A DNA stretch of 64,000 nucleotides from DIGJ01 sp041739345. Lineage in GTDB: Bacteria; Bacillota; Clostridia; Lachnospirales; Lachnospiraceae. Shown here piece by piece: positions 27,251-35,159 of this stretch (the stretch's first letter is position 1; each line of letters starts with the position of its first letter). The notes under the pieces are model-generated. The model saw only the letters and a program-made list of their open reading frames with translations. It searched no databases and had not been told where the DNA came from. The position numbers and the translations under genes are program-made. The DNA is taken from NCBI GenBank assembly GCA_041739345.1, contig JBGSNZ010000017.1, forward strand, positions 1-64,000, written 5' to 3'.

Positions 27251-28468
27251 ATGAAAGCATATGAAAGACTACTTCACTATGTAAAAGTAGCAACTAAAAG
27301 TGACCCGACAAGTCAAACCGTACCAACTACAAAATGTCAGTTTGAACTGGGAAATCAATTAGTGGAAGAATTAAAAGAACTTGGGATAACGGATGCAAGA
27401 ATCGATGATAAATGTTACGTATATGGTTCCCTTCCAGCTACCAAAGGCTATGAAGATAAGACAAAACTTGGATTTATTGCACACATGGATACTGCACCAG
27501 ATTTTAGTGGAGAAAATATTAAACCACAGTTGATTGAAAATTATGATGGAGGCGATATTGTACTTGGAAACAGTGGTCGTGTACTCGATACCAAGAATTT
27601 TCCTCATCTTGCGAATCTAGCGGGAAGAACCTTGATTACGACCGATGGTACGACACTTCTAGGGTCCGATGACAAGTCTGGAATCGCTGAAATCATGACA
27701 ATGATTGAACGTATACAAAAGGAAAATGTACCACATGGTAAACTTTCCATTGGTTTTACACCGGATGAAGAAGTCGGAGCTGGAGCGGATCATTTTGATG
27801 TACAAGGCTTTGGAGCAGATTTTGCTTATACCGTGGATGGCGGAGAAGAAGGAGAAATTGGCTATGAAAACTTTAATGCCTGTGAAGCTATTTTTGAAGT
27901 AAACGGGTTTAATGTGCATCCGGGCAGTGCAAAAAATAAGATGATTAATGCGCAGCTTTTAGCTATGGAGATCAACAGTATGTTACCATCTGGAGAAATA
28001 CCAAGAGATACCGAAGATTATGAAGGCTTCTATCATCTTTGTGAAATGCAAGGAACGGTAGAAAAAGCAAGACTTCAATATATAGTTAGAGATCATAGCA
28101 ATCAGATATTTGCAGCTAGAAAATTAACCTTACAGCATATAGAAAAGTTAATGAATGAGAAATACGGAGAAGGTACGATTGTTTTGAAATTACGTGACCA
28201 GTATCAGAACATGGCAGAAAAGATAAAGCCATACATGCATTTGGTTGATAATGCAGTGGAAGTTGCAAAAGAAATAGGAATAGAACCTATTGTTATTCCA
28301 GAACGAGGAGGAACTGATGGAGCCAGACTAAGCTATATGGGACTTCCTTGTCCAAACCTTGGTACTGGAGGCTATGCGTTCCATGGACCGTATGAGCATG
28401 TAACAGTAGAAGGAATGGACAAATCGGTTGATTTGATGCTTGGTATTGTTAAGAAATATGCGAAATAA
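27251..28468 (+). CDS. pepT: peptidase T (tripeptide aminopeptidase)
   Basis: A 405-residue M20-family zinc aminopeptidase that removes the N-terminal residue from tripeptides in the cytoplasm. Zinc ligands and catalytic residues are in AHMDTAPDF, GSDDKSG, TPDEEVGAGA with the catalytic Glu, VDGGEEGE and FHGPYEH. Length matches family. Its 3' end overlaps the convergent glycosyltransferase gene by 20 bases, and its terminator is inside that gene at 28528-28566. The ribosome site is GGAG, nine bases from the ATG. Confidence 0.95.
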   Translation: MKAYERLLHYVKVATKSDPTSQTVPTTKCQFELGNQLVEELKELGITDARIDDKCYVYGSLPATKGYEDKTKLGFIAHMDTAPDFSGENIKPQLIENYDGGDIVLGNSGRVLDTKNFPHLANLAGRTLITTDGTTLLGSDDKSGIAEIMTMIERIQKENVPHGKLSIGFTPDEEVGAGADHFDVQGFGADFAYTVDGGEEGEIGYENFNACEAIFEVNGFNVHPGSAKNKMINAQLLAMEINSMLPSGEIPRDTEDYEGFYHLCEMQGTVEKARLQYIVRDHSNQIFAARKLTLQHIEKLMNEKYGEGTIVLKLRDQYQNMAEKIKPYMHLVDNAVEVAKEIGIEPIVIPERGGTDGARLSYMGLPCPNLGTGGYAFHGPYEHVTVEGMDKSVDLMLGIVKKYAK

Positions 28469-29630
28469 TAGGCTCAAGTGCCTTGACACGCTGTTTCCAG
28501 GTATGGCATTCTTTTGATTTTTTATATCCAGCTTCTATGATTGATTTCATAGAGGCTGGATTTTTTATTAGGTGATCTACGATACCTGGAAGTTTATCTA
28601 ACTCAGATAAGGAGTAAAAATAGATATCTGTTTGATCCGTAAATTCTTGTTCCAAATAAATACTTCCATCCGTAAGGCATAAAGAACCATTTAACATAGA
28701 ATTAAAAATACGGTCATGAGCACCATCCTTAAACCATGGCATTACATTTAAGGAAATCTTTGCTTCTTGCATTTTTTCAAGGCATCCTTTTGAATCAAGG
28801 GAGCCTCCGTATATCAGGTTTTCTGGATGCTTACAATCAAGATAATCCCAGCCACTTCCAAAGACATGGACAGGAAAACCATTGTCTACCAAAGTCTTCA
28901 CGACCTCACCCCGAAAATAAAAACGAACATATAAGTCAATAAATATCATGTTGGCCATGCATTGTTTTAACCCATCCTCGGATAAGTCAACAATCTCTTT
29001 TTTTAATGAAGTTTCAAATACCTCTTCCATGGAGCGATGTGGCTCTTTAATTAATGTATCAATAACCGAGCGGTAAAAGATCGTATAGTCATCATCTAGT
29101 CTGGTAATGTGCTTCTCAAAGTTGCATGGAGGAGTATAGTTTCCGGTAAAGAGGATTGGAATCGTTCTATCTTCATAAGGAATTGGAAAAGTAGAGGCCT
29201 TTACTTCGGTTCCACCCAGTGGAAGAAAACCAACCAATGAAATCTGTGGAAAAAACCGTTTCATATAAACTTCGTGAAATCGATCGATGGATATCTGGTG
29301 ATATAGTAAAGGACGATGCGCCAATAATTCATGATAGTAAAATGGGTGATCTACAACAATATTAATACACGGAATTTTGAAAGAATTCCAAAAAAGAAGG
29401 TTATCATCATCTGTAAAAATGCCTTCTCCCGAAATTCCGGTAAAATTAAAGGTTATAAGTATCGTGTTACTTTTTTCATAAAAAGAAATAAGATTATGGA
29501 GGGAGGTTTCTTCTTCCAGTAAATCAAATATAAAAACTTCATGTCCATTTTTTAGAAACCCTCTTGCAAGTTGTAGCGAAAAATAACTTAAAGTTTCCAC
29601 ACCGTTTTTAAATAAAATGATCTTTTTCAT
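28449..29630 (-). CDS. CgeB-like glycosyltransferase family protein
   Basis: A 393-residue cytoplasmic protein. The start KKIILFKNGVETLSYFSLQLA with alternating hydrophobic strands is a Rossmann-type GT-B N-terminal domain. The C-terminal third (HVFGSGWDYL, VMPWFKDGAHDRIFNSMLNG, then a repeated-helix tail) matches the Glyco_trans_1_2 domain found with CgeB and DUF3880. It probably glycosylates a cell-surface or spore component. MKKIIL is the start because AAGAGGTA lies just upstream. The 3' end encodes another gene's terminator. Confidence 0.72.
   Translation of the reverse strand: MKKIILFKNGVETLSYFSLQLARGFLKNGHEVFIFDLLEEETSLHNLISFYEKSNTILITFNFTGISGEGIFTDDDNLLFWNSFKIPCINIVVDHPFYYHELLAHRPLLYHQISIDRFHEVYMKRFFPQISLVGFLPLGGTEVKASTFPIPYEDRTIPILFTGNYTPPCNFEKHITRLDDDYTIFYRSVIDTLIKEPHRSMEEVFETSLKKEIVDLSEDGLKQCMANMIFIDLYVRFYFRGEVVKTLVDNGFPVHVFGSGWDYLDCKHPENLIYGGSLDSKGCLEKMQEAKISLNVMPWFKDGAHDRIFNSMLNGSLCLTDGSIYLEQEFTDQTDIYFYSLSELDKLPGIVDHLIKNPASMKSIIEAGYKKSKECHTWKQRVKALEPIISHIS
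28528..28566 (+). terminator. pepT terminator embedded in the opposing coding sequence
   Basis: CCAGCTTCTATGA (28528-28540) pairs with TCATAGAGGCTGG (28547-28559; one G-U) and is followed by ATTTTTT. It functions on the + strand, 60 bases after the pepT stop, while on the - strand the same bases encode residues of the glycosyltransferase C-terminus (around NPASMKSIIEAGYKK). Confidence 0.75.
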
Positions 29631-29821
29631 TGGGTACCTCTTCCTTTGCAGGCTTTTGCGTATATTGGGTTTGCGCCACGGATTACAAAGGCACAAAGAA
29701 ATCAACAATTAAGTTTTGAAACAATAATATTGTAACACAAGCATTTCAAAATGGGAATTATAGGTTTTGGTAGACAGGAAGAGGAAAAATCAGTAAGATA
29801 AAGAATGAAAAGGAGATTACA

Positions 29822-30889
29822 ATGTACGATTATTTGTTAATTATAGATGATTTATTGGTTTGGTATGAAAGCGAAAAGAGAGAACTCAAATGGCGGACGA
29901 ATCCATTGCCTTACTATGTATGGGTTTCAGAGATTATGTTACAGCAGACTAGGGTAGAAGCCGTGAAGGCATATTTTGACCGGTTTACGAAAGAACTTCC
30001 ACAGATAAAAGATTTGGCACAGGCAAAGGAAGATAGGCTAATGAAACTTTGGGAAGGTCTAGGCTATTATACCAGAGTGAGAAATTTAGCCAAGGCAGCC
30101 AAGCAAGTAATGGAAGAATATGATGGGGAACTTCCAAGCAGTTATGAGGAATTATTAAAACTTCCAGGGATTGGCTCTTATACGGCGGGGGCGATTACGT
30201 CCATCGCATATGGTAATTCGGTGCCAGCAGTGGATGGAAATGTGCTTCGGGTAACCAAACGTCTTTCGGGAAGTTATGACGACATCACGAAAGCAAAGGT
30301 GAAATCAGAGCTTGAAAAAGAATTAAGGGATAGCATGATTAAAAAATTTGGCGAGCATGGCGGAAAGCTGGCAGGAGATTTTAACCAGGCAATGATGGAA
30401 CTTGGAGCAACGGTGTGTATACCAAATGGAAAGCCTCTTTGCGAAAAATGCCCAGTTCAAAAATACTGTATCGCCTGCAAGAAGAATATTGCAATGGAAC
30501 TTCCGATAAAACCACCAAAAAAAGAGAGAAGAATTGAAAAAAAGACAATCTTTGTATTCGAATATGAAGGAAATACAGCCATTCATCAACGACCAGATAA
30601 AGGACTCCTTGCAAAACTATGGGAATTTCCGAATGCAGAAGGAAAACTTACGATTCCAAAGGCAGAAAAGTTATTAGAGGAACATGGAATTATAGAATAT
30701 GAAATGGAGCTTTTAGGAGAAGCAAAACATATCTTTAGCCATGTAGAATGGCATATGCTCGGATACCGAATCCGAATCCAAAAAAAGACGGACCTGTTAA
30801 ATGAAATCTTTCCAGAACTACTATGGGTAAAAAAGTCAGAGATAGAACATACTTACGCCTTACCAACCGCCTTCTCAGCTTATCGATAG
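29822..30889 (+). CDS. mutY: A/G-specific adenine glycosylase
   Basis: A 355-residue base-excision repair enzyme removing adenine opposite 8-oxoguanine. The helix-hairpin-helix is LPGIGSYTAGAI followed by the catalytic Asp in VDGNVLRV; the upstream QQTR is the family mark. The [4Fe-4S] cluster loop has four cysteines between CIPNGKPLCEKC and YCIAC. The C-terminal ~115 residues form the NUDIX-like 8-oxoG recognition domain (HIFSHVEWHM). It begins behind AAGGAG. Confidence 0.94.
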   Translation: MYDYLLIIDDLLVWYESEKRELKWRTNPLPYYVWVSEIMLQQTRVEAVKAYFDRFTKELPQIKDLAQAKEDRLMKLWEGLGYYTRVRNLAKAAKQVMEEYDGELPSSYEELLKLPGIGSYTAGAITSIAYGNSVPAVDGNVLRVTKRLSGSYDDITKAKVKSELEKELRDSMIKKFGEHGGKLAGDFNQAMMELGATVCIPNGKPLCEKCPVQKYCIACKKNIAMELPIKPPKKERRIEKKTIFVFEYEGNTAIHQRPDKGLLAKLWEFPNAEGKLTIPKAEKLLEEHGIIEYEMELLGEAKHIFSHVEWHMLGYRIRIQKKTDLLNEIFPELLWVKKSEIEHTYALPTAFSAYR

Positions 30890-31007
30890 CTAACGGAAAA
30901 ATATGTATCACATAAAGCATAGAAAAAATATAAAACATACTCAACCAAGAATTACCGGTATATAGATAACCTTAATTTTTAAATGGCATATTCGATACAT
31001 GATATCC

Positions 31008-31184
31008 CAATTTGCATCCCAGCCTTAAAGAGCATACGCTCAAACTGAATTACACGATTATTTTAGTAAGACAATAACAAAAATGGAGTGCCCAATCACT
31101 CCATTTTCGTTGGTTATGGCTTGCTAAAATTGACAATCGTGTTGAAGTCTGAGCGTATGCTCTTTAAGGCTGGGATGCAAATTG
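31008..31184. repeat. 177-bp imperfect palindrome with 35-bp perfect terminal inverted repeats
   Basis: Bases 31008-31042 are exactly mirrored by 31150-31184. The centre is a second perfect stem, AAAATGGAGTG (31080-31090) against CACTCCATTTT (31097-31107) with loop CCCAAT. Between them the arms still match imperfectly (for example CACGATT, and TTTTAG against a TTTTAG-like mirror). No ORF and no obvious target duplication. It is either a miniature inverted-repeat element or a very long hairpin between mutY and the convergent exporter gene. Confidence 0.85.
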
Positions 31185-31213
31185 AACACAAGTATTGGCC
31201 ACAAGTATCAATC

Positions 31214-32119
31214 TTACTCCACCGATAATTCATCCTCTTCTTTTCGTCGACCTAGGAAGGAAAGCTTTGTCTCTGATAGTATAACAGAAGCAAAGATTAG
31301 AATAAAACCTACAATCAATCGCCCAGTTAACTTTTCACCATAGAGCAATACCGAAAAGATAACACCAAATACAGACTCAAGACTTAGAATAATTGAGGCT
31401 GAAGATGGGTGTGTATATTTTTGTCCAACATTTTGCAGGCAGATTGCAATAGCAGTTGCAAAAACAGCAAGATATAAAAGAGACTTTGCAGTGTCCATAG
31501 AAAAGGTTGTTGGAGGTGCTTCAAATAAAACAGCAGCAATGACTGCATAAATGGCAGCAAATCCAAATTGGAGAATGGTAAGTAACACAGCATCTTTGTT
31601 TCGATTAAATTTAGAAATAAAAACTAAGTGACCAGCATATAAAAAGCCACAGCAAATGGTTAGAAAATCACCGCGGCCAATACTTAAGTCACCGGTAAGC
31701 GAAACGAAACCAATTCCACCAACGCAAAGAATTGCAGCAGCAATATTATAAATATCAGGTTTACTTTTGTCTACAATCCAGTAAAGAAATGGTACGATTA
31801 CACAGTAAATAGTAGTCAAAAAGGCATTTTTTCCAGGGGTGGTTTCAGCAAGCCCATAAGTTTGTACGCAATACCCACTAAACAAAAGAAAACCAATGAT
31901 AGCACCTTGCCAAAGATATTCTTTTGTAATGAGTTTTAATTTTTTATAAAAAATGGTACCTAATAATATACAACCGATAGAAAACCGGAATGCTAAGAGG
32001 TAACATGGTGCCAGGCTATCTACAGTGGTCTTCATCATAATAAAGGAGCTACCCCAAATAAGAGCAGCTCCAAATAATGCAAGCTTTGCGAAAAAAGCTT
32101 CTTTTGTAGTGTTTTTCAT
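31214..32119 (-). CDS. EamA-family (DMT superfamily) transporter
   Basis: A 301-residue membrane protein with ten predicted helices in two EamA repeats; the first begins LALFGAALIWGSSFIMMK and the second is around GDFLTICCGFLYAGH. Such proteins export amino acids, metabolites or drugs; the substrate is not deducible. MKNTTKEAF is the start because AAGGAGA precedes it; an upstream in-frame ATG has no ribosome site. The C-terminus is cytoplasmic and charged (RRKEEDELSVE). Confidence 0.88.
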   Translation of the reverse strand: MKNTTKEAFFAKLALFGAALIWGSSFIMMKTTVDSLAPCYLLAFRFSIGCILLGTIFYKKLKLITKEYLWQGAIIGFLLFSGYCVQTYGLAETTPGKNAFLTTIYCVIVPFLYWIVDKSKPDIYNIAAAILCVGGIGFVSLTGDLSIGRGDFLTICCGFLYAGHLVFISKFNRNKDAVLLTILQFGFAAIYAVIAAVLFEAPPTTFSMDTAKSLLYLAVFATAIAICLQNVGQKYTHPSSASIILSLESVFGVIFSVLLYGEKLTGRLIVGFILIFASVILSETKLSFLGRRKEEDELSVE

Positions 32120-32184
32120 AACTGTTCTCCTTATCCAAAATGTCATTAAAGGATACTATAGCACAAAGATCAGGAGAAAATCAA

Positions 32185-33462
32185 CTATAAAGGTTTCCAA
32201 AAATTACTGCCACATCCTAATTGGTCTTCAATTCGTATGAGCTGATTGTATTTTGAAGTACGCTCACTTCGACAAGGTGCTCCGGTTTTGATTTGGCCAG
32301 TATTGAGTCCAACTGCTAAATCAGCAATTGAAGTATCTTCCGTATCACCAGAACGGTGAGATACAATCGTAGCATAACCATTACGTTTTGCTAGTTTAAT
32401 GGCATCCATTGCTTCGGTAATCGTTCCAATTTGGTTTGGTTTGACTAAAATAGCATTTGCACAACCAAGATTGATTCCTTTTTGTAATCGCTCGGTATTG
32501 GTTACAAATAAGTCGTCCCCAACAAGTTGAACCCTATTACCAATGGCTTTGGTTAAATCTTTCCATCCATCCCAGTCTTCTTCATCAAGCGGATCTTCAA
32601 TGGAGATAATCGGATATTGATCACAGATTAAACTGTAAAAATCAATTAAATCCGAAGCGGTATAATCTTTCTTAGCCTTAGGAAGATGATATTTTCCAGG
32701 AGTGATACTTTTCCATTCACTGGCAGCACAATCCATTGCCAGGCAAATATCTTTTTTTGGTACATATCCAGCCAGCTTGATAGCTTCTACCAAAAAATCA
32801 AGTGCTTCGGTATCTTTTTTTAAGGTTGGTGCAAAACCACCTTCATCTCCAACACTCGTCGATAAATTACGTTCCTTCAATAAGGAAGACAGTGCATGAT
32901 AAATTTCAGTGCAGGCGCGGAGACCTTCTTTAAAATTCTTAGCGCCAACTGGTAGTATCATAAATTCCTGAATATCAATATTATTGGAAGCATGTGCGCC
33001 TCCGTTTAGAATATTCATCATTGGAAGGGGAAGAATATTAGAGGAAACTCCGCCAAAATATTCATATAGTGGAATACATAAGGAATTGCTAGCTGCTTTG
33101 GAAACTGCAATAGATACGGCTAAGATGGTATTAGCACCTAGCTTCTTTTTTTCTTTTGTTCCATCTAAAGAAATCATAAGTTTATCAATTTCATATAAAT
33201 TTCGACAATCTTTTCCAACCAGGGCAGGGGAGATAATAGTATTTATAATTTCGATGGAGCGCAAGACACCTTTGCCCATAAAGCGTCCTTTATCATTATC
33301 ACGTAGTTCGAGAGCTTCATACTTTCCGGTGGAAGCGCCACTTGGAGAAATGCCTCTTCCAACCCGTCCGTCCATAAGTCGAACCTCTGCTTCGACAGTA
33401 GGAGTGCCACGAGAATCAAGTACTTCTCTTCCTATAATAGAATGAATCAGTGTATTTGTCAT
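32185..33462 (-). CDS. eno: enolase
   Basis: A 425-residue glycolytic enzyme converting 2-phosphoglycerate to phosphoenolpyruvate. Motifs in order: SGASTGKYEALELRD loop, VGDEGGFAP, the metal ligands SIEDPLDEEDW and GDDLFVTN, the catalytic Lys in LVKPNQIGT and the signature SHRSGDTEDTSIADLAVG. Length is standard. GGAGG lies seven bases upstream of the ATG encoding MTNTLIHS. It stands alone, unlinked to other glycolytic genes here, so a second enolase elsewhere is possible. Confidence 0.95.
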   Translation of the reverse strand: MTNTLIHSIIGREVLDSRGTPTVEAEVRLMDGRVGRGISPSGASTGKYEALELRDNDKGRFMGKGVLRSIEIINTIISPALVGKDCRNLYEIDKLMISLDGTKEKKKLGANTILAVSIAVSKAASNSLCIPLYEYFGGVSSNILPLPMMNILNGGAHASNNIDIQEFMILPVGAKNFKEGLRACTEIYHALSSLLKERNLSTSVGDEGGFAPTLKKDTEALDFLVEAIKLAGYVPKKDICLAMDCAASEWKSITPGKYHLPKAKKDYTASDLIDFYSLICDQYPIISIEDPLDEEDWDGWKDLTKAIGNRVQLVGDDLFVTNTERLQKGINLGCANAILVKPNQIGTITEAMDAIKLAKRNGYATIVSHRSGDTEDTSIADLAVGLNTGQIKTGAPCRSERTSKYNQLIRIEDQLGCGSNFWKPL

Positions 33463-33588
33463 AAAAGCCTCCTTGTTCTTGATTACAGTTTCCATTAGTA
33501 TGAGAGGAATGAAAGTAAAATATTCGATTTCTTTACAAAAAAACGAAAGTATCGTATATTATTAACAAAAACATTTGAATGTGAGGAA

Positions 33589-34170
33589 ATGAAATTGAAG
33601 ATAATATTAGCATCCGGTTCTCCAAGAAGAAGAGAAATATTAGACCAGGTTGGTATCAAATATGAAGCAAAGCCAAGTGATAAAGAGGAAATTATTACTA
33701 GTACGAACCCCGCGCAAGTAGTAAAGGAACTTTCGCTTATGAAGGCTAACGATATTTTAGAAGGCGAAGAGGGGGATTGTGTTGTTATTGGTGCAGACAC
33801 GGTTGTATCGAGTGATAATAAAATTTTAGGAAAACCAAAGAATGAAGAAGATGCAATTCAAATGATTCAAAATCTTTGTGGAAGAGCACACTCTGTATTT
33901 ACTGGTGTTGCAATCATTAAAAAAGAAAATGGAAATCAGGAAGTTCAAAACTTTTATGTAGAAACAAAAGTTAATGTGGTAAAAATGACAGAAGAAGAAA
34001 TCAAAGCATATGTGGAAACCAAGGAACCAATGGATAAAGCAGGGGCTTACGCTGTCCAAGGTAAATTTGCTCCATATATTGAAGGATTAGAAGGCGACTA
34101 CTATAATGTTGTTGGATTCCCTATTTCTGCAATTTGTAAAGTGCTTAAAGAGATGAATATTGCATATTAA
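33589..34170 (+). CDS. maf: Maf-family nucleotide pyrophosphatase
   Basis: A 193-residue house-cleaning NTP pyrophosphatase that hydrolyses non-canonical or modified nucleotides (dTTP/UTP or 7-methyl-GTP class). The motifs are LASGSPRRREIL, the catalytic Asp in VIGADTVV, GKPKNEEDA and DKAGAYAVQGK. ATG 33589 lies only two bases from GAGG; a TTG at 33595, eight bases from it, would give the usual MKIILASGSPRR start and may be the true initiator. The class cannot be split confidently by eye. Confidence 0.9.
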   Translation: MKLKIILASGSPRRREILDQVGIKYEAKPSDKEEIITSTNPAQVVKELSLMKANDILEGEEGDCVVIGADTVVSSDNKILGKPKNEEDAIQMIQNLCGRAHSVFTGVAIIKKENGNQEVQNFYVETKVNVVKMTEEEIKAYVETKEPMDKAGAYAVQGKFAPYIEGLEGDYYNVVGFPISAICKVLKEMNIAY

Positions 34171-34262
34171 GATAGTGAAAGATTTTTAATCTTTCACTCA
34201 CAAAGTTTGTGCCTGCGTAATCCTCGGCGCAAACTTAATATGCGCAAAAGACATGCGCGGGA
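34171..34262 (+). repeat. three consecutive hairpins between maf and the sigma-like gene
   Basis: AGTGAAAGATT/AATCTTTCACT (34174-34198) is a perfect 11-base stem with loop TTT. AAGTTTGTGCC/GGCGCAAACTT (34203-34236) follows, with one G-U. A third, short stem is GCGCA/TGCGC (34242-34258), just ahead of the ribosome site. No T-run follows any of them, so an RNA leader or processing element is as likely as a terminator. Confidence 0.6.
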
Positions 34263-34274
34263 ATGGAGAAAAAT

Positions 34275-35024
34275 ATGTTAGATAAAATAAAATTTATGGA
34301 GATGTTGGGAGATTTGAAAGAAATCGCTCAAATCCAAGGTAATTCATTGAGCCAAGATGAAATTAAAGCATATTTTGATGAAATGGAACTATCCGAAGAA
34401 CATTACAATCATATATTTACCTACTTAATAGAAAATCAAGTGTCAATCAATGGGTTTGCAGCAAAAGAAGAAGCAAAAGAAGAAAAGATGAGTGAGGAGG
34501 ATTCTGTATTTCTTACGATGTATTTAAAAGAGCTTCATGCGCTGGAAAAATTATCGAAGGAAGAGGAACTTGTTCTGCTACGCGAAGTGAAAAATGGAAT
34601 ACCAGGAGTGAAAGAACGTCTCATTAATGTTTGGTTACCCAAAGTAGTGCATATAGCAAAAAAATATAAAAACCAAGGCGTTTTTCTGGAAGATTTAATT
34701 CAAGAGGGTAATATCGGACTCCTAATCGCAGTAGAGAATTTAGTTAATCTAGAGGATTCGATGGATGTGGAAACATACTTGAAAGAAATGATTATGAAAG
34801 CAATGGAAGAAATTATAGATGAAAACATGGACGAAGATGTTTTGGAAAATACAATTCTTGGACGAAGTAATTTGATACAGGAAGCATCGAATTATTTAGC
34901 AGAAGATTTAGGACAGGTTCCAACAATAGAACAATTAGCAGAGTACACGAAACTTACAGTAGAAGAAATCCAAGAAATTGGTACAATAGCGATAGATGCA
35001 GTGAAAATGGGTAAAGGCATATAA
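34275..35024 (+). CDS. sigma-70-like protein lacking region 4
   Basis: A 249-residue protein. Residues about 1-70 are acidic and resemble region 1.1. Residues about 76-165 follow sigma region 1.2-2.2, with the core-binding motif LIQEGNIGLL. The promoter-melting segment (2.3-2.4) is degenerate and acidic, lacking the usual aromatic residues, and the protein ends in a region-3-like helix set (QVPTIEQLAEYTKLTVEEIQE). No region 4, which normally binds the -35 box, is present. It may bind RNA polymerase without normal promoter recognition. ATG 34275 follows GGAG by six bases. Confidence 0.7.
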   Translation: MLDKIKFMEMLGDLKEIAQIQGNSLSQDEIKAYFDEMELSEEHYNHIFTYLIENQVSINGFAAKEEAKEEKMSEEDSVFLTMYLKELHALEKLSKEEELVLLREVKNGIPGVKERLINVWLPKVVHIAKKYKNQGVFLEDLIQEGNIGLLIAVENLVNLEDSMDVETYLKEMIMKAMEEIIDENMDEDVLENTILGRSNLIQEASNYLAEDLGQVPTIEQLAEYTKLTVEEIQEIGTIAIDAVKMGKGI

Positions 35025-35027
35025 CCA

Positions 35028-35106
35028 CTAGATATAGTATATAAAAAAAAAAATCTTGAAAAATTATCTATATTTGGTAGACACTGATTATTCGTTATGT
35101 TATAAT
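35028..35106 (+). promoter_or_regulatory. nrdD promoter with candidate NrdR boxes
   Basis: TAGACA (35078-35083) and TGTTATAAT (-10 box 35101-35106) are 17 bases apart. CTAGATATAG at 35028-35037 matches the NrdR consensus CwATATATwG at nine of ten core positions. A weaker copy, CTATATTTGG (35068-35077), abuts the -35 box, 40 bases away. NrdR pairs are usually about 31-32 bases apart, so the second box is uncertain. Confidence 0.5.
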
Positions 35107-35159
35107 AAGTCGCGTGGGATAAGTCCGACAGGAAAGATGCAAAGGAAAGGGAGAGCGTG

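Noticed and set aside
32984..33445. Open frame antisense to enolase
   Set aside because: Opposite to an unmistakable enolase with intact motifs; no ribosome site.
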